NCBI GenBank assembly: GCA_033961575.1
Contig: CM066731.1
Coordinates: forward strand, 64,132,001-64,196,000
Direction of reading: 5' to 3'
Source: Aselliscus stoliczkanus
Taxonomy: Eukaryota > Chordata > Mammalia > Chiroptera > Hipposideridae
Length of the DNA: 64,000 bases
In this document: positions 1 through 12,190 of the stretch, one piece after another
How positions within the stretch are numbered: the first letter of the stretch is position 1
Layout: every line of letters starts with the position of its first letter
Position numbers and translations under genes: made by a program
Notes under the pieces: model-generated
The model's input: the letters and a program-made list of their open reading frames with translations, nothing else
The model's database searches: none
Told to the model about the DNA's origin: nothing

Positions 1-2031
1 CCAAATATACTCATTTCTGAAAGAGTTGGGCTACATACATTACAGCCTTCAGTTATGTTTAGTAAATATTAACATTTATTTGTAGTTGTAACATTTATTT
101 CTTATACATTTTAAAGACTTATGTTTTGGGTTTATGAATTTTCATTTTTTCTATCTTAGAATCCTGGGAATATTTTAGAAGTAGCAACTTTAAAATTCAT
201 ATTAGTTCTGATACGTTAAGTTTATCTGCAGTATAAAATGATAAAATTTCAATTCCAATTCAAGTTTTGTTGAATTTTTTCTCATATGCTAGAGTATAAA
301 CTGAGTACCTAATTTTAATAGTTTTTAGATAGTTTAATAGATGAATAAATTATTTCCCTTAACAGGCTATAGTCTATTGAAACAACAGACACATAAACAG
401 ATACATTAACATAGAATGTGATTACTACTCTTGTAGCTCAGACTTAGTGGTCATGAGATGATGAAATAGCAAAACCTCATGTGTTTGTAGCCAAAGAAAA
501 TACTGACAATAAAACACCTGAGGTATCATAGACGCAAAGTTGAAGGAATCTTTACTTCTATTTGAAGATTTTTTTTCCCTTTTCTACTCAATAGCTTGAA
601 GCGAAACACTGAATTTTGGGACTAAAAAAAAAATATTTCAGTTAAAAAGCCCACATCCTCACTCCTTGTACAGAGAATGTAATTCTTAATATGAAAAATG
701 CTGTGTGTATGTGGAAGACTATATGATAAAAATTATGAAACTGAAGTCGTGGTAGCTATTTTGCCTATGTTTATTGACACTTATTATAATGAAAAAAATA
801 TTTATAGCTTTAATACTCAAAATCCCTTTGTCACATCCAATATCGTTGACATTTTAAAGTGACTGATCTTTCACATTTTTGCTCAACTAAAATCATAGAA
901 ATGTACTAACTTGTCGACTTTGTATTAACCTGACTCTATATGAGAGACTTTCCTTATCTTAAAAGTGGCAGGAGTGTGCTCTTATAGCAAGAATCTTAGA
1001 GGTAAGAAAGAATTCAGGCAGAAGGAGAGTATTTCTTGTTTGGGTGGAGTGTTTGTGGGTGTTTGATGCCAATAGGAGATCCCAAGTTGTAAGTTATAGT
1101 AAGAATTCAGATGAGTTGAAGCTAAAGAAATAAAGGTTCATCAGCGTGTTATAAATAGAAAGGGGAAAACGTGTAAAACTTGGAACTTCCTCTTGTTCTG
1201 TATTAATCACAGCTACCTTAAGTATGTACCTCCTTGGTGATGGGATCACAGCACATTTGGAATATCGTAGAGAGGATGGCAGAGAACAGACTATTTAACT
1301 AGTGGCCATGACCAACCTGATGTTCTGAGCTACAAATTGAAAGTGAAGGTTACTTTCTTGTAGACTTTATCTTAAAGCAGTAAAACGGGTAACTGCAGCT
1401 ACAACTGAAAGTATTGATTTTGTAATTTCAGCAAATTAAGAACAAGACAGAAAACCTATTAAACCTTTCCCCTGATTGCCAGGGTACTTTTTGGTGATTC
1501 TGAGGCTGACATTAAAATTACATATACCTATCTCTTTAAAGTAAAGCACATACATTATACATAAGAGGATAAATACAATTTTGATAAGTAGGTGTATTTT
1601 TATATTTAAGTGTGCAACTTGCGAAGCCTGATGCTATGAATATCAAACAGCCTATCTCATTTTCATAAATTTTCATAAATTGGGTTTAAAGTTAAGTGTA
1701 CATTTATTATGGTTTAATAAATTAAACTATTCACAGAACCAGAAGTTTTTGTGTAATAAAAACAGAAAAAGAAACTCTGATGATAGCATTACATGTTAGA
1801 ACATTATGAGTAAGACTATACAAAAATATATTACAAAGACAATTGAAAAAGGAATCAGATTATACTTTTTGTATACAAGAATAAAACAAATCTGTTCATG
1901 GAGCACATCAAATGTTTTAAAATGGGATTTTAGGATTTCTTAAGTGAATATATTAAAATTTACATTGATTGGAATGTCAAAGAGGAAACTGGTTTTGACA
2001 CATTGATAACAGAGCTGATATTCTACAATTA
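1..2031. other. AT-rich unique DNA, no gene seen
   Basis: No open reading frame of note, RNA gene or recognisable repeat was found. A small tandem duplication of a TTTTCATAAA unit lies near 1662-1680. Best described as intergenic or intronic DNA. Confidence 0.6.
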
Positions 2032-2140
2032 GGGCCGGCCGAGTGGCACGGTGATTAAGCGCTGGCTTGCCAGCGACCCCAGTTCAGGTCCCACATCTGA
2101 GGGCCAGTGACACTGTCCTCAAAAAAAAAAAAAAAAAAAT
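2032..2140 (+). mobile_element. Short tRNA-derived SINE with A-tail
   Basis: It begins GGGCCGGCCGAGTGGCACGG, an A-box-like head. A B-box-like GTTCAGGTCCC follows about 50 bases later, and the element ends in GGGCCAGTGACACTGTCCTC and a 19-base A run. The head matches the other SINEs in this window, but the long 3' body with the AATAAA-TCTTT ending is absent, so this is the short class. No clear target-site duplication was found, so the exact 5' boundary is uncertain by one or two bases. It does not look like a functional tRNA gene. Confidence 0.85.
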
Positions 2141-3554
2141 TTCAGGACATCATATACCTTCTCATACTCAACCCAAACTATCATAGATCTTAATGGGTAG
2201 ATAACATTACAGAAATTTTTTTTTTTTTAATGTCAGGGCAGCTTTGTCTGCAATCAGGGAAAATCACAGCAAAAATATCTCATAAACCATAAGAAAAAGG
2301 TAAAAAATTGGGGCAGCTCCTGGTTTAGTTAATTCAATGATTCACCCACACATGGTTTTATTTTTTGTCATTTTAAATCTTTTCACTTTGTCCTCTTCAG
2401 TGTGTCAGTTTTGTCTTCATGATTACAAGACAGGCTGATGTTCACATTTGAACACAAAGATGCTCCTCAGAAGAAAAGGACCATTTCTTTCTTTGCATCT
2501 GTTTAAGAGCAAGGAAACCTTTCTCAGAAACCCTCTAGATTATTTCCCCTCCTGTCTCATTCACCCAAAGTTCATCAAATTCCTGTCAACTCACGAATAT
2601 CTGATGAGGTGAATGGAACAATCACAATTAACACAGGCTTAGGATGAGGACATTACCCAGAGGTACCTGACTCCATGTATGGGGCGGATTCCTGAACCAA
2701 ATCAGGGCTAGGACGAAGGGGGTTTGATTGGGATCATCAACCGCAGGACACTACTGCAATAGAGCTTATCTTTCATTAGACTGTACATACACATAGATAA
2801 TATGTAATAAATTGGGGTGTTATCTACAGTTGCAGTAATGAAATCTAGATTTCACATTTATAAACAAATCTGAAAGCAAATTCTCTGAAATATGTGAAGA
2901 AATACACATAAAATACACTTATCTTTCAAAAGGTGAATGGAAATGACGTATTGCCCAATATTTTATGTGATCATTTGAATATTATTTGCAGCATGAGAAA
3001 AATAGCATCGCAGATAATTTAGATCACTTGTAAAAAAACTAAAATAAATGACTTGGAAATGTGTTTTGCAGTTTTTTAAAAAACTCAAACATTGGCTTTC
3101 ATTTATTCTTCTAATTTTAAGTCTACCATATTGTCAGTTGCTCAAAATGTATGGTCATACCATTAGCTGTAGTGGTGTTTGATTCTAAGGATGCTTGGTA
3201 CTATTGCTACACAGAAAAACAATTTTCCACCAATGGCGAGAGGGGCCCTTTAGTGTTGGATTATTCTTGGAAAAGGAATAGGTAACCAGTTGAGTCCCCT
3301 TCACAATAGAGAAGCACTAGAAAGTGTGTTTGCAACCACACCCTATGTTTCAGTTATCACCCTGATAACTGAAATATGAAATTTTTAAAACCTGCTGAAG
3401 ACCCTTGAATCCAGTAGTTTTTGATTCCCTGGAGGGGAAGTGGATCGGGAATAATTAGAATATTAGCCAATAGATTACTCATACATGATGGCCATAGTTG
3501 GAATCCATAAGAATTAACATTTTTGGTAAGGCATGAGCTGTATCTTCCTTTCAT
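2141..3554. other. Unique DNA with a possible ancient repeat at 2470-2760
   Basis: The stretch around 2470-2760 has the texture of a decayed mammalian interspersed repeat, but I could not name the family. The rest is AT-rich unique DNA. Confidence 0.35.
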
Positions 3555-3760
3555 TGATTCACTCATTTATTACCTCATACATAAACATTTATGTACCATT
3601 TTCATGTATCTAGCATTAAAATAAGCATTTGAAAGACGTAAAGATAACCCGGATCATGTTCCTTCTTTAAGGAGATTAGAGTCTACTGAAGGAGTTGAGA
3701 CATATTCAGAAATAAAATAGAAAGTATATAGTTCTAGGAGACAGGACTAAATAAGAGAAG
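3555..3760 (-). mobile_element. L2 LINE relic
   Basis: In plus orientation it opens with a decayed TTCATTGATTCACTCATTTATTA, the reverse of the L2 3' tail region. It continues through a diverged body that includes GTTCCTTCTTTAAGGAGATTAGAGTCTA, as in other antisense L2 3' ends. Heavily diverged, with no coding capacity. Confidence 0.5.
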
Positions 3761-5639
3761 CTAAGGAAAGTGAAGCTTAAATTCTGGTGGAGTGTCAGGA
3801 ATTGCTCTAAGGAAATAGATCCACTACTTCCATAATTAGTTTACAATCATCATCTGTCTGCTTCCTCATTCCATTTAAACAATTTTCTACGATGGGAGGC
3901 AATAAAGCATGGAATTCAAGAATACGATGGAAGGATCTTTCTTATTTGATGGGAGACAGTTCAAATATATAAAGGAGTGTTAGAGAATGGGTATACAAAA
4001 ACACAAGTAAATACACTCCCCAAAATATAAAAGAGTAGAAATATTTTCCCAAAACTGTTTTATTCTGGCTCAAGGAATTATTTTGCAAATGCTGTCAGAG
4101 AGATTATTTTAATACCAAGTAACAGGCCTAGAAATTCCTTGTTATTGATGGTATAATAGGAAGCTATTGGATCATCAAAACAAAAAATAAAGTTTTGGTG
4201 TCAAAATGTTATCCAAATAGCATTGTTTTTAATTTTTTATTTATTTTTTTGTGGAATGGTAGTTTGAACTCCTCAAGTAGGTTTTATATGATTAACCGTT
4301 GATAAATTCAACCTGAAAATAACTTAAATATCTGATTGGACAAGGCATTTTGTTAAATGCCCTTGATAGAACTGGTAAAAGATAGATCATTAATGCTTAT
4401 AGATTCTTATACTTAATAACACTTCTGACCTACTTAAGTTAAATCTTAATTAATCAAAGAAAGTATAGCGCACAGTATATAAAGAGAGAATATCAAATAA
4501 CATCATGTAGAAACAGAAAAGAGAAGAAAATTAAAATATGATCTAAATAAAATGCATTCAAAACATTCATAGCAAAGGACTTCTCAATTAAGGAGACATA
4601 AATACAGCCCAAATGGCACCTGATGTCAATACGTTTCAGCAAGTTATTTATTTTGAGGAAATATGTTTGAGGCATTTAGACAGGACTGAATTTATTTTGA
4701 CATTGAAAAGTGTATAAGAAGTCTCCATTTTTTTATGAGACAATATGAGGAACTAAATCGCAGGCTGATAGGGGATATTTTGACAGCCTAACTAACCAGT
4801 GTTTCATCTATATTACTAACCATAACATTTCCAAGGCACTGCAGAATGTAAATCGTGATCATTGACCCACAGGGACAAAGTGCTCAGTCCGAGCCCTGTG
4901 CATGGTTCCCTGTCAGATCATTGCTAGTCTGTACAATAAACTTGTGTCAGTCATGATTCCCCAAACTTTCTGCATCATATAGATGCCCCGTAAAGCTCAA
5001 ACTGGATAAAGTCAGGAAAGAAAAGAGAGGAAATAAAAGTCAGACACTCATTTTTATGTCTTCAGTTTATTTGATATATTCTGGTGCATTTTATGCATGC
5101 AAATATTTCTTATTAAAAAAACACCAACAATCCACCTCTATTTCTGTTTCTAGACAGAATAGAATATAAATAGTTATAGTAAGGTCATGTCACAAAATGA
5201 AAAGTTATCCAGATGGACTCATTAAGGCCTAGATAGCAAATATGTGGGTATCTGTCAGCAGTACTCTCTCCATGTCCATGACAGATATCAGTAAGTAATC
5301 AAAGCAGTTTCCAGCAGAATCCAAATATGTCTTCAGAATTGTTCTCAACACAGTACTCCAGACATGCATTACTCTTCTATTACATCATTTTAACTTTATT
5401 TGTCATCCTAAAATTAGGGCAGATAATAATTCTAGGAGTGTCTAAATATTATTTTAATGAATCTGATGTTAATTTTTTAATATTTGAATCTTTAAAACTT
5501 TCTATTTATATTTGTAAGTTACTTCTACAAAGCTATTGCCAAGGTCAAGGTAATGATTAAAACTTTCAAAAAGAAAGAAAAAGCCTATTTGGTGAATCGA
5601 CTAGTTTGCTCAATTTAAAAATAACTGTTAATGACACAA
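3761..5639. other. AT-rich unique DNA, no gene seen
   Basis: Only short random open frames occur. No recognisable repeat, RNA gene or conserved motif was identified. Confidence 0.55.
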
Positions 5640-6115
5640 CACCAAATTTCCAATCCAATTAAAAAATGGGCAGAGGACCTGAATAGACATTCTCCAAAGA
5701 GGATATGCACATGGCCAATAGACATATGAAAAGATGCTCAGCGTCACTAATCATTAGAGACATGCAAATAAACACAATGAGATATCACTTCACACCTATC
5801 AGAATGGCTATCATCAATAAAGCAACAAAGAACAAGTGCTGGTGAGGAAGTGGAGAAAAGGGAACCCTTATGCACTGTTGGTGGGACTGCAGATTGGTGC
5901 AGCCACTATGGGAAACAGTATGGAGGTTCCTCAAAAAACTGAAAATAGAACTACCTTATGACCCAGCAATTCCATTTCTGGATATTTATTAAAAAAATCC
6001 AAAACACTAGTTCAAAATGATATATGCACCCCTATGTTCACTGCAGTGCTATTTACAGTAGCCAAGATATGGAAGTAACCTAAATGTCCATCAATACAGA
6101 ACTGGATAAAGAGAG
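5640..6115 (+). pseudogene. L1 LINE fragment, ORF2 C-terminal region (decayed)
   Basis: The nucleotide sequence is typical of the end of mammalian L1 ORF2. It runs from AAAAAATGGGCAGAGGACCT through TATCAGAATGGCTATCATCA and ATGACCCAGCAATTCCATTT to ATGGAAGTAACCTAAATGTC. No open frame survives across it because of multiple stops and frameshifts. It is 5'-truncated and runs directly into ERVL-like DNA, so either one was inserted into the other or a deletion joined them. Confidence 0.9.
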
Positions 6116-6119
6116 AGTC

Positions 6120-7090
6120 CAGGCAACTGTATAAGCTATCTAAGATTTGAACCTTATGATCAATGATACTTCAAGTGTCTTTTGCTCTTAAGGATGCTTT
6201 ATGGAGTTGCTGCTGTGCTCTGCTAGGAGAAGTGTCCAGATCCACCATCTTGTCATTCTTTCAACAATGATTCTTCATCTGAGAAGCAGCTCCTAGCTAA
6301 TAGGCCCTGTTAGATGGGACATCTAACTATAGACCATAAAATGAATAGTAAACCTAACATGCTTATCACAAGCTCATTGTTACCTATTCCAGTAAATTAT
6401 TAAGTTGGGCGTACACCACCATTAAATTGAGATGGTACGTGAGAGATTTGGTCCAAGTAGATGCAGAAAACACAAGTAAATTGCACAGGTAGTGGCCTCA
6501 GACACCCATGGTACCTCCCTTGATGCTTTGTTACTCTTTCTCTGACCTCTCCTTTGGCTCTTGGGTAGTGCCTATGACCAGTTAATAAAGGAGGAATACT
6601 TGGAGGCTGGTTTGGAGATGGATCTGTGTGCTTTGTTGGCACTAGGCAGAACTGGATGTCTATTGTCCAATAGCTTCAACCAGGGTAACCCTGACAGACA
6701 ATTGTAAAGATCAGTGTGCCAGTGTGCTGGAATTTGAATAGTACATGCTAGGTGGGGTTTTCCTGCAGGGTGTGGTGTATGCATCATGCAAGAAACCTAT
6801 ACTTGGTGCTATTTACACCAAAGGCATAATACACAGGGCTGGAAACCAAGGACTAGAGGGGCGAGTGCCTTTTTGCTATTATATCTAACCCACTCTACAG
6901 TCATTCTCCCTGATTCTCCAGCCTTGGAATTGGTAGGTACAGACCCGTTTGTTTCCAAAGGAGGTAGCTTCCATCAAAGAACACAGCCCTGAAGCCATTA
7001 AATTGGAAGTGGAGGCAGCTCCCTGGCCATGTGTGGCTGTTCATGCCTGTAAATCAGAAAGAGGACTGCTAAGTTGCCCTAAGTGTAAAT
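6120..7090 (+). pseudogene. ERVL-like endogenous retrovirus internal relic (pol end, dUTPase-like)
   Basis: Translation on the plus strand around 6780-7060 recalls the ERVL pol end. A decayed integrase C-terminal segment (near 6786-6860, GNQGLEG-like after correcting frame by eye) is followed by a dUTPase-like part containing an IKLE...PWP stretch near 7000. The frames are broken by stops and there are no flanking LTRs in view. The assignment of 6120-6780 is weaker and rests on continuity and composition. No functional product is expected. It could instead be another class III retrovirus-derived repeat. Confidence 0.5.
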
Positions 7091-7481
7091 TACTAAGTAA
7101 TGTGCCTTTGTGAAATTACTAGATAATTTTCTAGTTACTTAAAGTCAGATTATTCTATTGATTAATTTCATTAGAATAGTGCACTTTCTATTACTTGCTT
7201 ATTAACCTTAACAGCAAATGTGCTAATTCAATAATGAATGATTGAGGATCTAGAACCTCTGGAAGTAAAAATTTGGGTCACCCCACCAAGTAAAAAACAC
7301 AGATGAATCAAGGTGTTGGCAGAGGTCACAGGGGTCATGGGAGGGAAGAAAGCTCTAATTATCAACTTCACCTGTGGTTCCAGTTCTAGAATTAAAGACC
7401 ATAGCAGCTATGCCGATATTATACTGAAAGTTATATATTTTTTAAACTCAGAGGGACTTGGGACTTAAAATCTTAATTGAA
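7091..7481. other. Unique DNA, nothing recognised
   Basis: AT-rich spacer between the ERVL-like relic and a SINE. No feature was identified. Confidence 0.5.
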
Positions 7482-7496
7482 AAAATAAAAGAATTG

Positions 7497-7939
7497 GGCT
7501 GGCTGAGTGGCACATTGGTTAAGAGTTGGCCTGGGACCCCCCTCTAAATGGCAGGACCCTGGTTTGGGTCCCACATGAGGGCCAGTGCCCTCTACAGCTA
7601 AGATGGTGAACAACAGCTCAACCTGGAGCTGGGCTACCATGAATCAACAGTGAAGGTGTAGGCTGCAGCCCCTGCTGCAGTGGGCTGCTGTGAGCTACCA
7701 TGAGTTCCTGGCAGCTGGTGTGAGCTGCCATGAGCCACCATGAATGGTCGTCTAATGGCCAGAGAGCGACTGCCTCGCCCAGAAGAATGCAATGATCACA
7801 ATACCAACATGGGCCAGAGAAGCTATGTCCTCACAACTAGACTGAAGAACAAAAGTACAGCAACTTGTCTGTTCCCCTTCCCCGGTTCCCCAATGCTATT
7901 CCCCTCCCCCAATTCCCCAATAAAATCTTTAAAAAATAA
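7497..7939 (+). mobile_element. Long tRNA-derived SINE, T+ type ending
   Basis: The tRNA-like head reads GGCTGGCTGAGTGGCACATT. The body contains a GAGCTGCCATGAG-type repeated module and a pyrimidine-rich TTCCCC region, ending CCCCAATAAAATCTTT followed by A-rich tail. Target-site duplications flank it (AAAATAAAAGAATTG at 7482-7496 and AAAATAAAGGAATTG at 7940-7954, one mismatch). The AATAAA next to TCTTT is the layout of SINEs whose polymerase III transcripts are polyadenylated. The open frame at 7740-7946 is incidental. Confidence 0.93.
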
Positions 7940-7957
7940 AAAATAAAGGAATTGAAT

Positions 7958-8055
7958 GTAAGTCATGCACAGTGACCTATTGAAGGTCACACAGCCAGTT
8001 AATGGCAGAACCCACATTTACTGACCTGTTTAGCCTATGTGCTTCGCACCATATT
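7958..8055 (-). mobile_element. MIR SINE fragment
   Basis: GAAGGTCACACAGCCAGTTA followed by ATGGCAGAACCCAC is the antisense core of MIR. Short and diverged. Confidence 0.8.
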
Positions 8056-8845
8056 CAGCTGCTACACTGTTAGTGGCATAATTGAAGGGAGGTTAAGAGA
8101 AGAGCTTTCTAAGGTTCAGGGCTCATTGGAAAGGGTGCTGGTTGTCTGGTCTCGAGACGACAATGCATTTGGAGTCTTTCCCCAGTGGGAGGTACAAAAG
8201 TTAGTCTGATCATCTCTCCTGAGATGCTGCCCAAGCCTGAGAAAGAAACTTGAGGAGTGCACTAATAAGCAGAGCAGACTTAGATCTCATCTGAATTTTA
8301 TTAGCAAGTAAAAGAAACAGATTGAAAATTGCTAAGGAGATGCTATTTTATAATGGATTTCCTTATTACTAAAAGTTTAAAATGAAATGTACTTGTTTTA
8401 CTAGAAAAAAAATGTCAATCTTAGAAGAATTGCCCCTTAAACAATGGATATTTGCAGAGTGACATCGTTTTGTTTTATGAAAAAAAGAGGTGTTGAAATG
8501 TCTTAAAGCCAAATGTATTATTACAATAAAAATGTTTGAATTGTTAGAAATATTCCTGGAAAACTACAATGCAAAATTTGACAGCTTATCAGAATTGTTT
8601 CAAATTTTATCAACTTCAGTGATAACTATTTCTGAAATTTCTCTCAATTCTTCAGAGACCCAGTCCTTAGACTCTTTCCGTTTGTAGACTTTCTCTTTCT
8701 TTCCACTTCTTTCATTTTCTTTGTATTGTTCCCCATCTACTCAGATGACTACTGTATCTATTCACTAGGCCTGTAACATATAATTCTTAGGTATCACTTT
8801 GCATGTTAGTGATTTTCCTATTTGCTTTATGTTTTTGCTGTATTT
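8056..8845. other. AT-rich unique DNA, nothing recognised
   Basis: One 65-codon open frame at 8490-8687 has no recognisable domain and lies in AT-rich DNA, so it is treated as chance. Confidence 0.5.
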
Positions 8846-8860
8846 TCTTAGTTAATTCTT

Positions 8861-9322
8861 TTTTTTTTTTTTAAAGATTTTATTGGGGAATTGGGGAAGG
8901 GGAACAGCATTGGGGAACCAGGGAAGGGGAATAGACAAGTTGCTGTCCTTTTGTTCTTCAGTCTAGTTGTGGAGGACATTGCTCCACTGGCCCATGTTGG
9001 TATCATCATTGCACTCTTCTCAGGTGAGGCAGATCGGTCGCCGGCCTCCGGACGGCTGTTCACAGCGACTCTTGGCAGCTCACACCAGCTGCCAGTTGCT
9101 CACACTGGCAGCCGGCCACTCACTGTAGCCTATGGCAGCCCACTGCAGCAGGGGCTGCAGCTATGCTGTCCTGGGAACTCACAGCAGTCCAGCTCCAGGT
9201 GGAGCTGTTGTTCACCATCTTAGCTGTAGAGGGCAGTGTCACTGGTCCTCATATGTGGGATCCGAACTGGGGCTGCTGGCATCCCAAGTCAGCACTTAAT
9301 TAACATGCCACTTGGCTGGCCC
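8861..9322 (-). mobile_element. Long tRNA-derived SINE, T+ type ending
   Basis: On the plus strand it reads T-run, AAAGATTTTATTGGGGAATT, pyrimidine/purine-rich region and body, ending at CACTTGGCTGGCCC, the reversed tRNA-like head. The flanking duplication is TCTTAGTTAATTCTT (8846-8860) versus TCTTTGTTAATTCTT (9323-9337), one mismatch in 15. The polyadenylation signal and TCTTT terminator are intact. Open frames on both strands here (8848-9063, 8891-9223) are SINE-derived and not genes. Confidence 0.95.
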
Positions 9323-9371
9323 TCTTTGTTAATTCTTAAACTCTTTTATACACCTTCCTGGGTAGTTTTTA

Positions 9372-9452
9372 TTGGATTGTTGAAAAGTCATGACGCATTT
9401 TTGCAATGAAAAACAGAGAAAAAATACGTTGTCACTTTTCCGGACAACCCAA
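9372..9452. mobile_element. Mariner-type MITE, about 81 bp, between TA dinucleotides
   Basis: The left end TTGGATTGTTGAAAAGTCAT and the reverse complement of the right end, TTGGGTTGTCCGGAAAAGTG, are imperfect inverted repeats, and the element sits between TA dinucleotides (9370-9371 and 9453-9454). The inner parts also pair, around CGCATTTTTGCA versus its complement. The length and layout resemble the 80-bp mariner-derived MADE1 elements of primates, but the terminal sequence differs. It has no coding capacity. Confidence 0.75.
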
Positions 9453-9454
9453 TA

Positions 9455-10925
9455 GATAATGTAGTTGACTTTGCTGAATCTGTCAGAGAAAAAAAAATCA
9501 CTTTAAAAAATGTCTTTGTGGAACTCAGCCTCTGACATAATGTATACCTTGGTACATCCCATAAAAATTGTTATACTGCTATTTCCCTTTTGCATATAAT
9601 CCCTGGATAAAGATTAGAATTAGAACTTTTAACCTGATAGCATATACAATAGAAAATGAAAAGAACAATTGCAAAAACAAGTTTCACAACTATAGATTGA
9701 GATCTACTACTTAAATTTATTCTAATGAATCAGGCATCTGTGCAATTAAATAATTAAAGGACAGAATTGAACCAACTTTTCAGAATTGGCAATATTTTTA
9801 TAAGCAAGAGGGGCACTTTTCTAGGAGAAATAAAAATCTGTGAATCATTAAGTTCATATCAAATTGAGAAAAATATATTTATTTGGGGGATTCAGTTTCC
9901 ATCAAATATATGCATCTCTCCCATTTTCTTGCATTTTACGTTTAAAAGGAATTTTTTTGGTTGTTGCCATTTTTTTTTCTCTTTATTTAGCTCTTCTTTT
10001 TGTCATGACTTAAAACATATTTCAAAGACAACACTGAAGTTCCCTAGGGATTGGTGTTGCTTTATTAAGTGATCTTTGATCAGATTGTAATGGAAAATCC
10101 CTGCAGGTGTTAGAAAATGTGTACATATATTTGAATATATAAGATATGTATTTTTCTGTTGTTTTATTTTATCTATCTTTGACACTTCTAAGTATGGATA
10201 TATTTAGCATGCTGGCCCCCAAATGATGGGAACATCTTGGGGGTATATTTCAAGAATGACAATTTTAAAAATTGATGATGAATATAATTGGATTTATAAA
10301 TTTTTTGGAAACCAGGGAGTAAGTTTCAACAATAGTAAAAGCTGCTACTAGAGTATATAAAATCCAATCTAATGATGTAGAATATCTTTATTTCATTAGC
10401 TATGTTTTAAATATTATAAAATGCCATGATGTCTTAAAAAATGGAATGGCTTAAAAATTGAATACTAATATAGTCATTTCTTTAAACTGAGAGATAATGT
10501 GATATTATCTCTATTGATATATCTAAGTCCAGAGATCCTAGATTTTATGTACCTATTATGAATTTTTATTAGGCTTTGAAAGAAAAGCAAGAATGCTAAA
10601 GATTAGGGTTATTCATTTGTTTGATGTCACTCATTAAATCATCATTTTTCCCTGAGACTGTATTTACCCTTGGGTTGTGTGACACTTAGATGGCAAGAGC
10701 TGAGGCACCATCTCTAGGATCTGAAACAATTGCAAGTAGACATATTGCCATAGGCAGTCAGAGCCCATAAACTGCTTCAAGGGTAAGTCCCCTCTATTTA
10801 CTTTTGAAAACAGAAGCTATAGTGAGGGTTTAAAGCATGCCTTTTCAGAAAAAAAATGCAAACAAATAAACTACTGTCATGAAAATGCTAATAAAAATAC
10901 TTGAGATTACATTTCTGTTTGTCCT
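9455..10925. other. AT-rich unique DNA, no gene seen
   Basis: Open frames at 9767-10072 and on the opposite strand at 10003-10185 are short, hydrophobic/AT-driven and without recognisable domains. No repeat family was identified. Confidence 0.5.
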
Positions 10926-10929
10926 GTGC

Positions 10930-11310
10930 TGTTTCATGGGATAGGTTGTCCATTGTGGCCACACAAGAATGTTGCAAGAAAACAACGTTTATTGTACACA
11001 CAGGTCTTAGAGATACAGAGTTATCACATGCCAGGAGGAGTCACACAGGGCAGGTAGGGGCGGGGGTGGAGAGTGCCAAGGCAGCAGGCTGAACCAAGCA
11101 GAGATGGGGGAATGTGATAAGTGTCTTTATTGAAGGTCAAGGAGGAGTACACAAGGAGAGGCATGAGGGGAGCGTCCACTGGTGTGTTCGATGTTAGTCA
11201 TGAACTTGTAGTTCCCTCAGGCAGGGGCACTTGTAGGGAGAGGCCGCTCTTATCACACTGAATTTCCGGTCACCTGGGCAGGGCGCATACCTGGGGTTGT
11301 TGAGCTAGCA
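10930..11310. other. GC-richer block, possible unclassified retroelement relic
   Basis: This segment is clearly richer in G and C than its surroundings. It contains two TTTATTG motifs (reverse complements of AATAAA-like signals, near 10989 and 11126), which would suit a minus-strand retroelement. I could not name the family. Confidence 0.3.
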
Positions 11311-11384
11311 GGAAAAAAAAATGAAATTCCAAAACTTTACAACACACTATACCACTCCTGCAAATCAGGGAACACAGTTGTTCT

Positions 11385-11945
11385 ATGAGGGGCTTATGTG
11401 TCCAAGGTCCTGACGATCACCCTCAGGTGCAACTGTTCACTAGAAGGATTCACGGAGCTCAGAAAGTTGTTATCCTTATGGTTGTGGCTTAGTACAGTGA
11501 AATGGTACAGATCAAAGTCAGCAGAAGGAAACAGCAAAAGAGAGACAGGCACAGGTCCAGGTGCCCTCTCCTCCTGGGTCATAGGTAGCCCTTCATGACT
11601 CATGCAGGGATGTGTCACAACACAGATGGAGCCTTGCCAGCCAGGGGTGTCCATCAGAGCCCCAGTGCCAGGGTTTTAATGGTGGTAGGCACAGAGCATA
11701 GCTGGTCTTAGTTTTCAGCATCCGGTCCCTGCTGCAGTCAGACGGATTCCGCATGGCCCAGGGTCCCCATCATAAACCACAGTGTCAACATAAACTGATG
11801 TATCCCAAGGCTCTGGGTAAACAAAGATACAAGTCTCAGACCAGATATTCCAAGGTCTTAGATGTTATCCCTGGAACAGGTCAAAGGTTAGAACTTTCTT
11901 TGGAATGTGCAGAGTTTGCACACCTCAGACCTGCCAGTCAACCTT
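11385..11945 (-). mobile_element. LTR-like repeat, family uncertain
   Basis: A moderately GC-rich segment with the texture of a mammalian retroviral LTR in reverse orientation. It includes AAAGTTGTTATCCTTATGGT, TACAGTGAAATGGTACAGAT and a GGGTTTTAATGG stretch, then gives way abruptly to L1 sequence. No coding content. It could be a solo LTR of an ERV1 or ERVL group element, and the boundaries are approximate. Confidence 0.4.
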
Positions 11946-12190
11946 ATTTATTTATTTTTTTTACTTTATTGAGACATAATTGATATACAAACATTGCACA
12001 TATTTCAAGTATACATCTTGATGAGCTTGAACAGATGCACACACCTGTAATACCATCACCACAACAAAGGCGCATTAAACATGTCCAACGCCTCTAAAAA
12101 TTTCCTGTGCTCTGTGTGTTTTATTTTGTTTTTGGTAAGGACACTTAACATGGAATCTATCCCCTCAACATACTTTAAAGCACACATTTT

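Noticed and set aside
2032..2140. Functional tRNA gene
   Set aside because: Has A- and B-box-like motifs but no tRNA cloverleaf, ends in an A-run and matches dispersed SINE heads.
8848..9223. Open frames on both strands suggesting a small gene
   Set aside because: They lie within a SINE and recur in other SINE copies (7740-7946, 45863-46321, 55669-56188).
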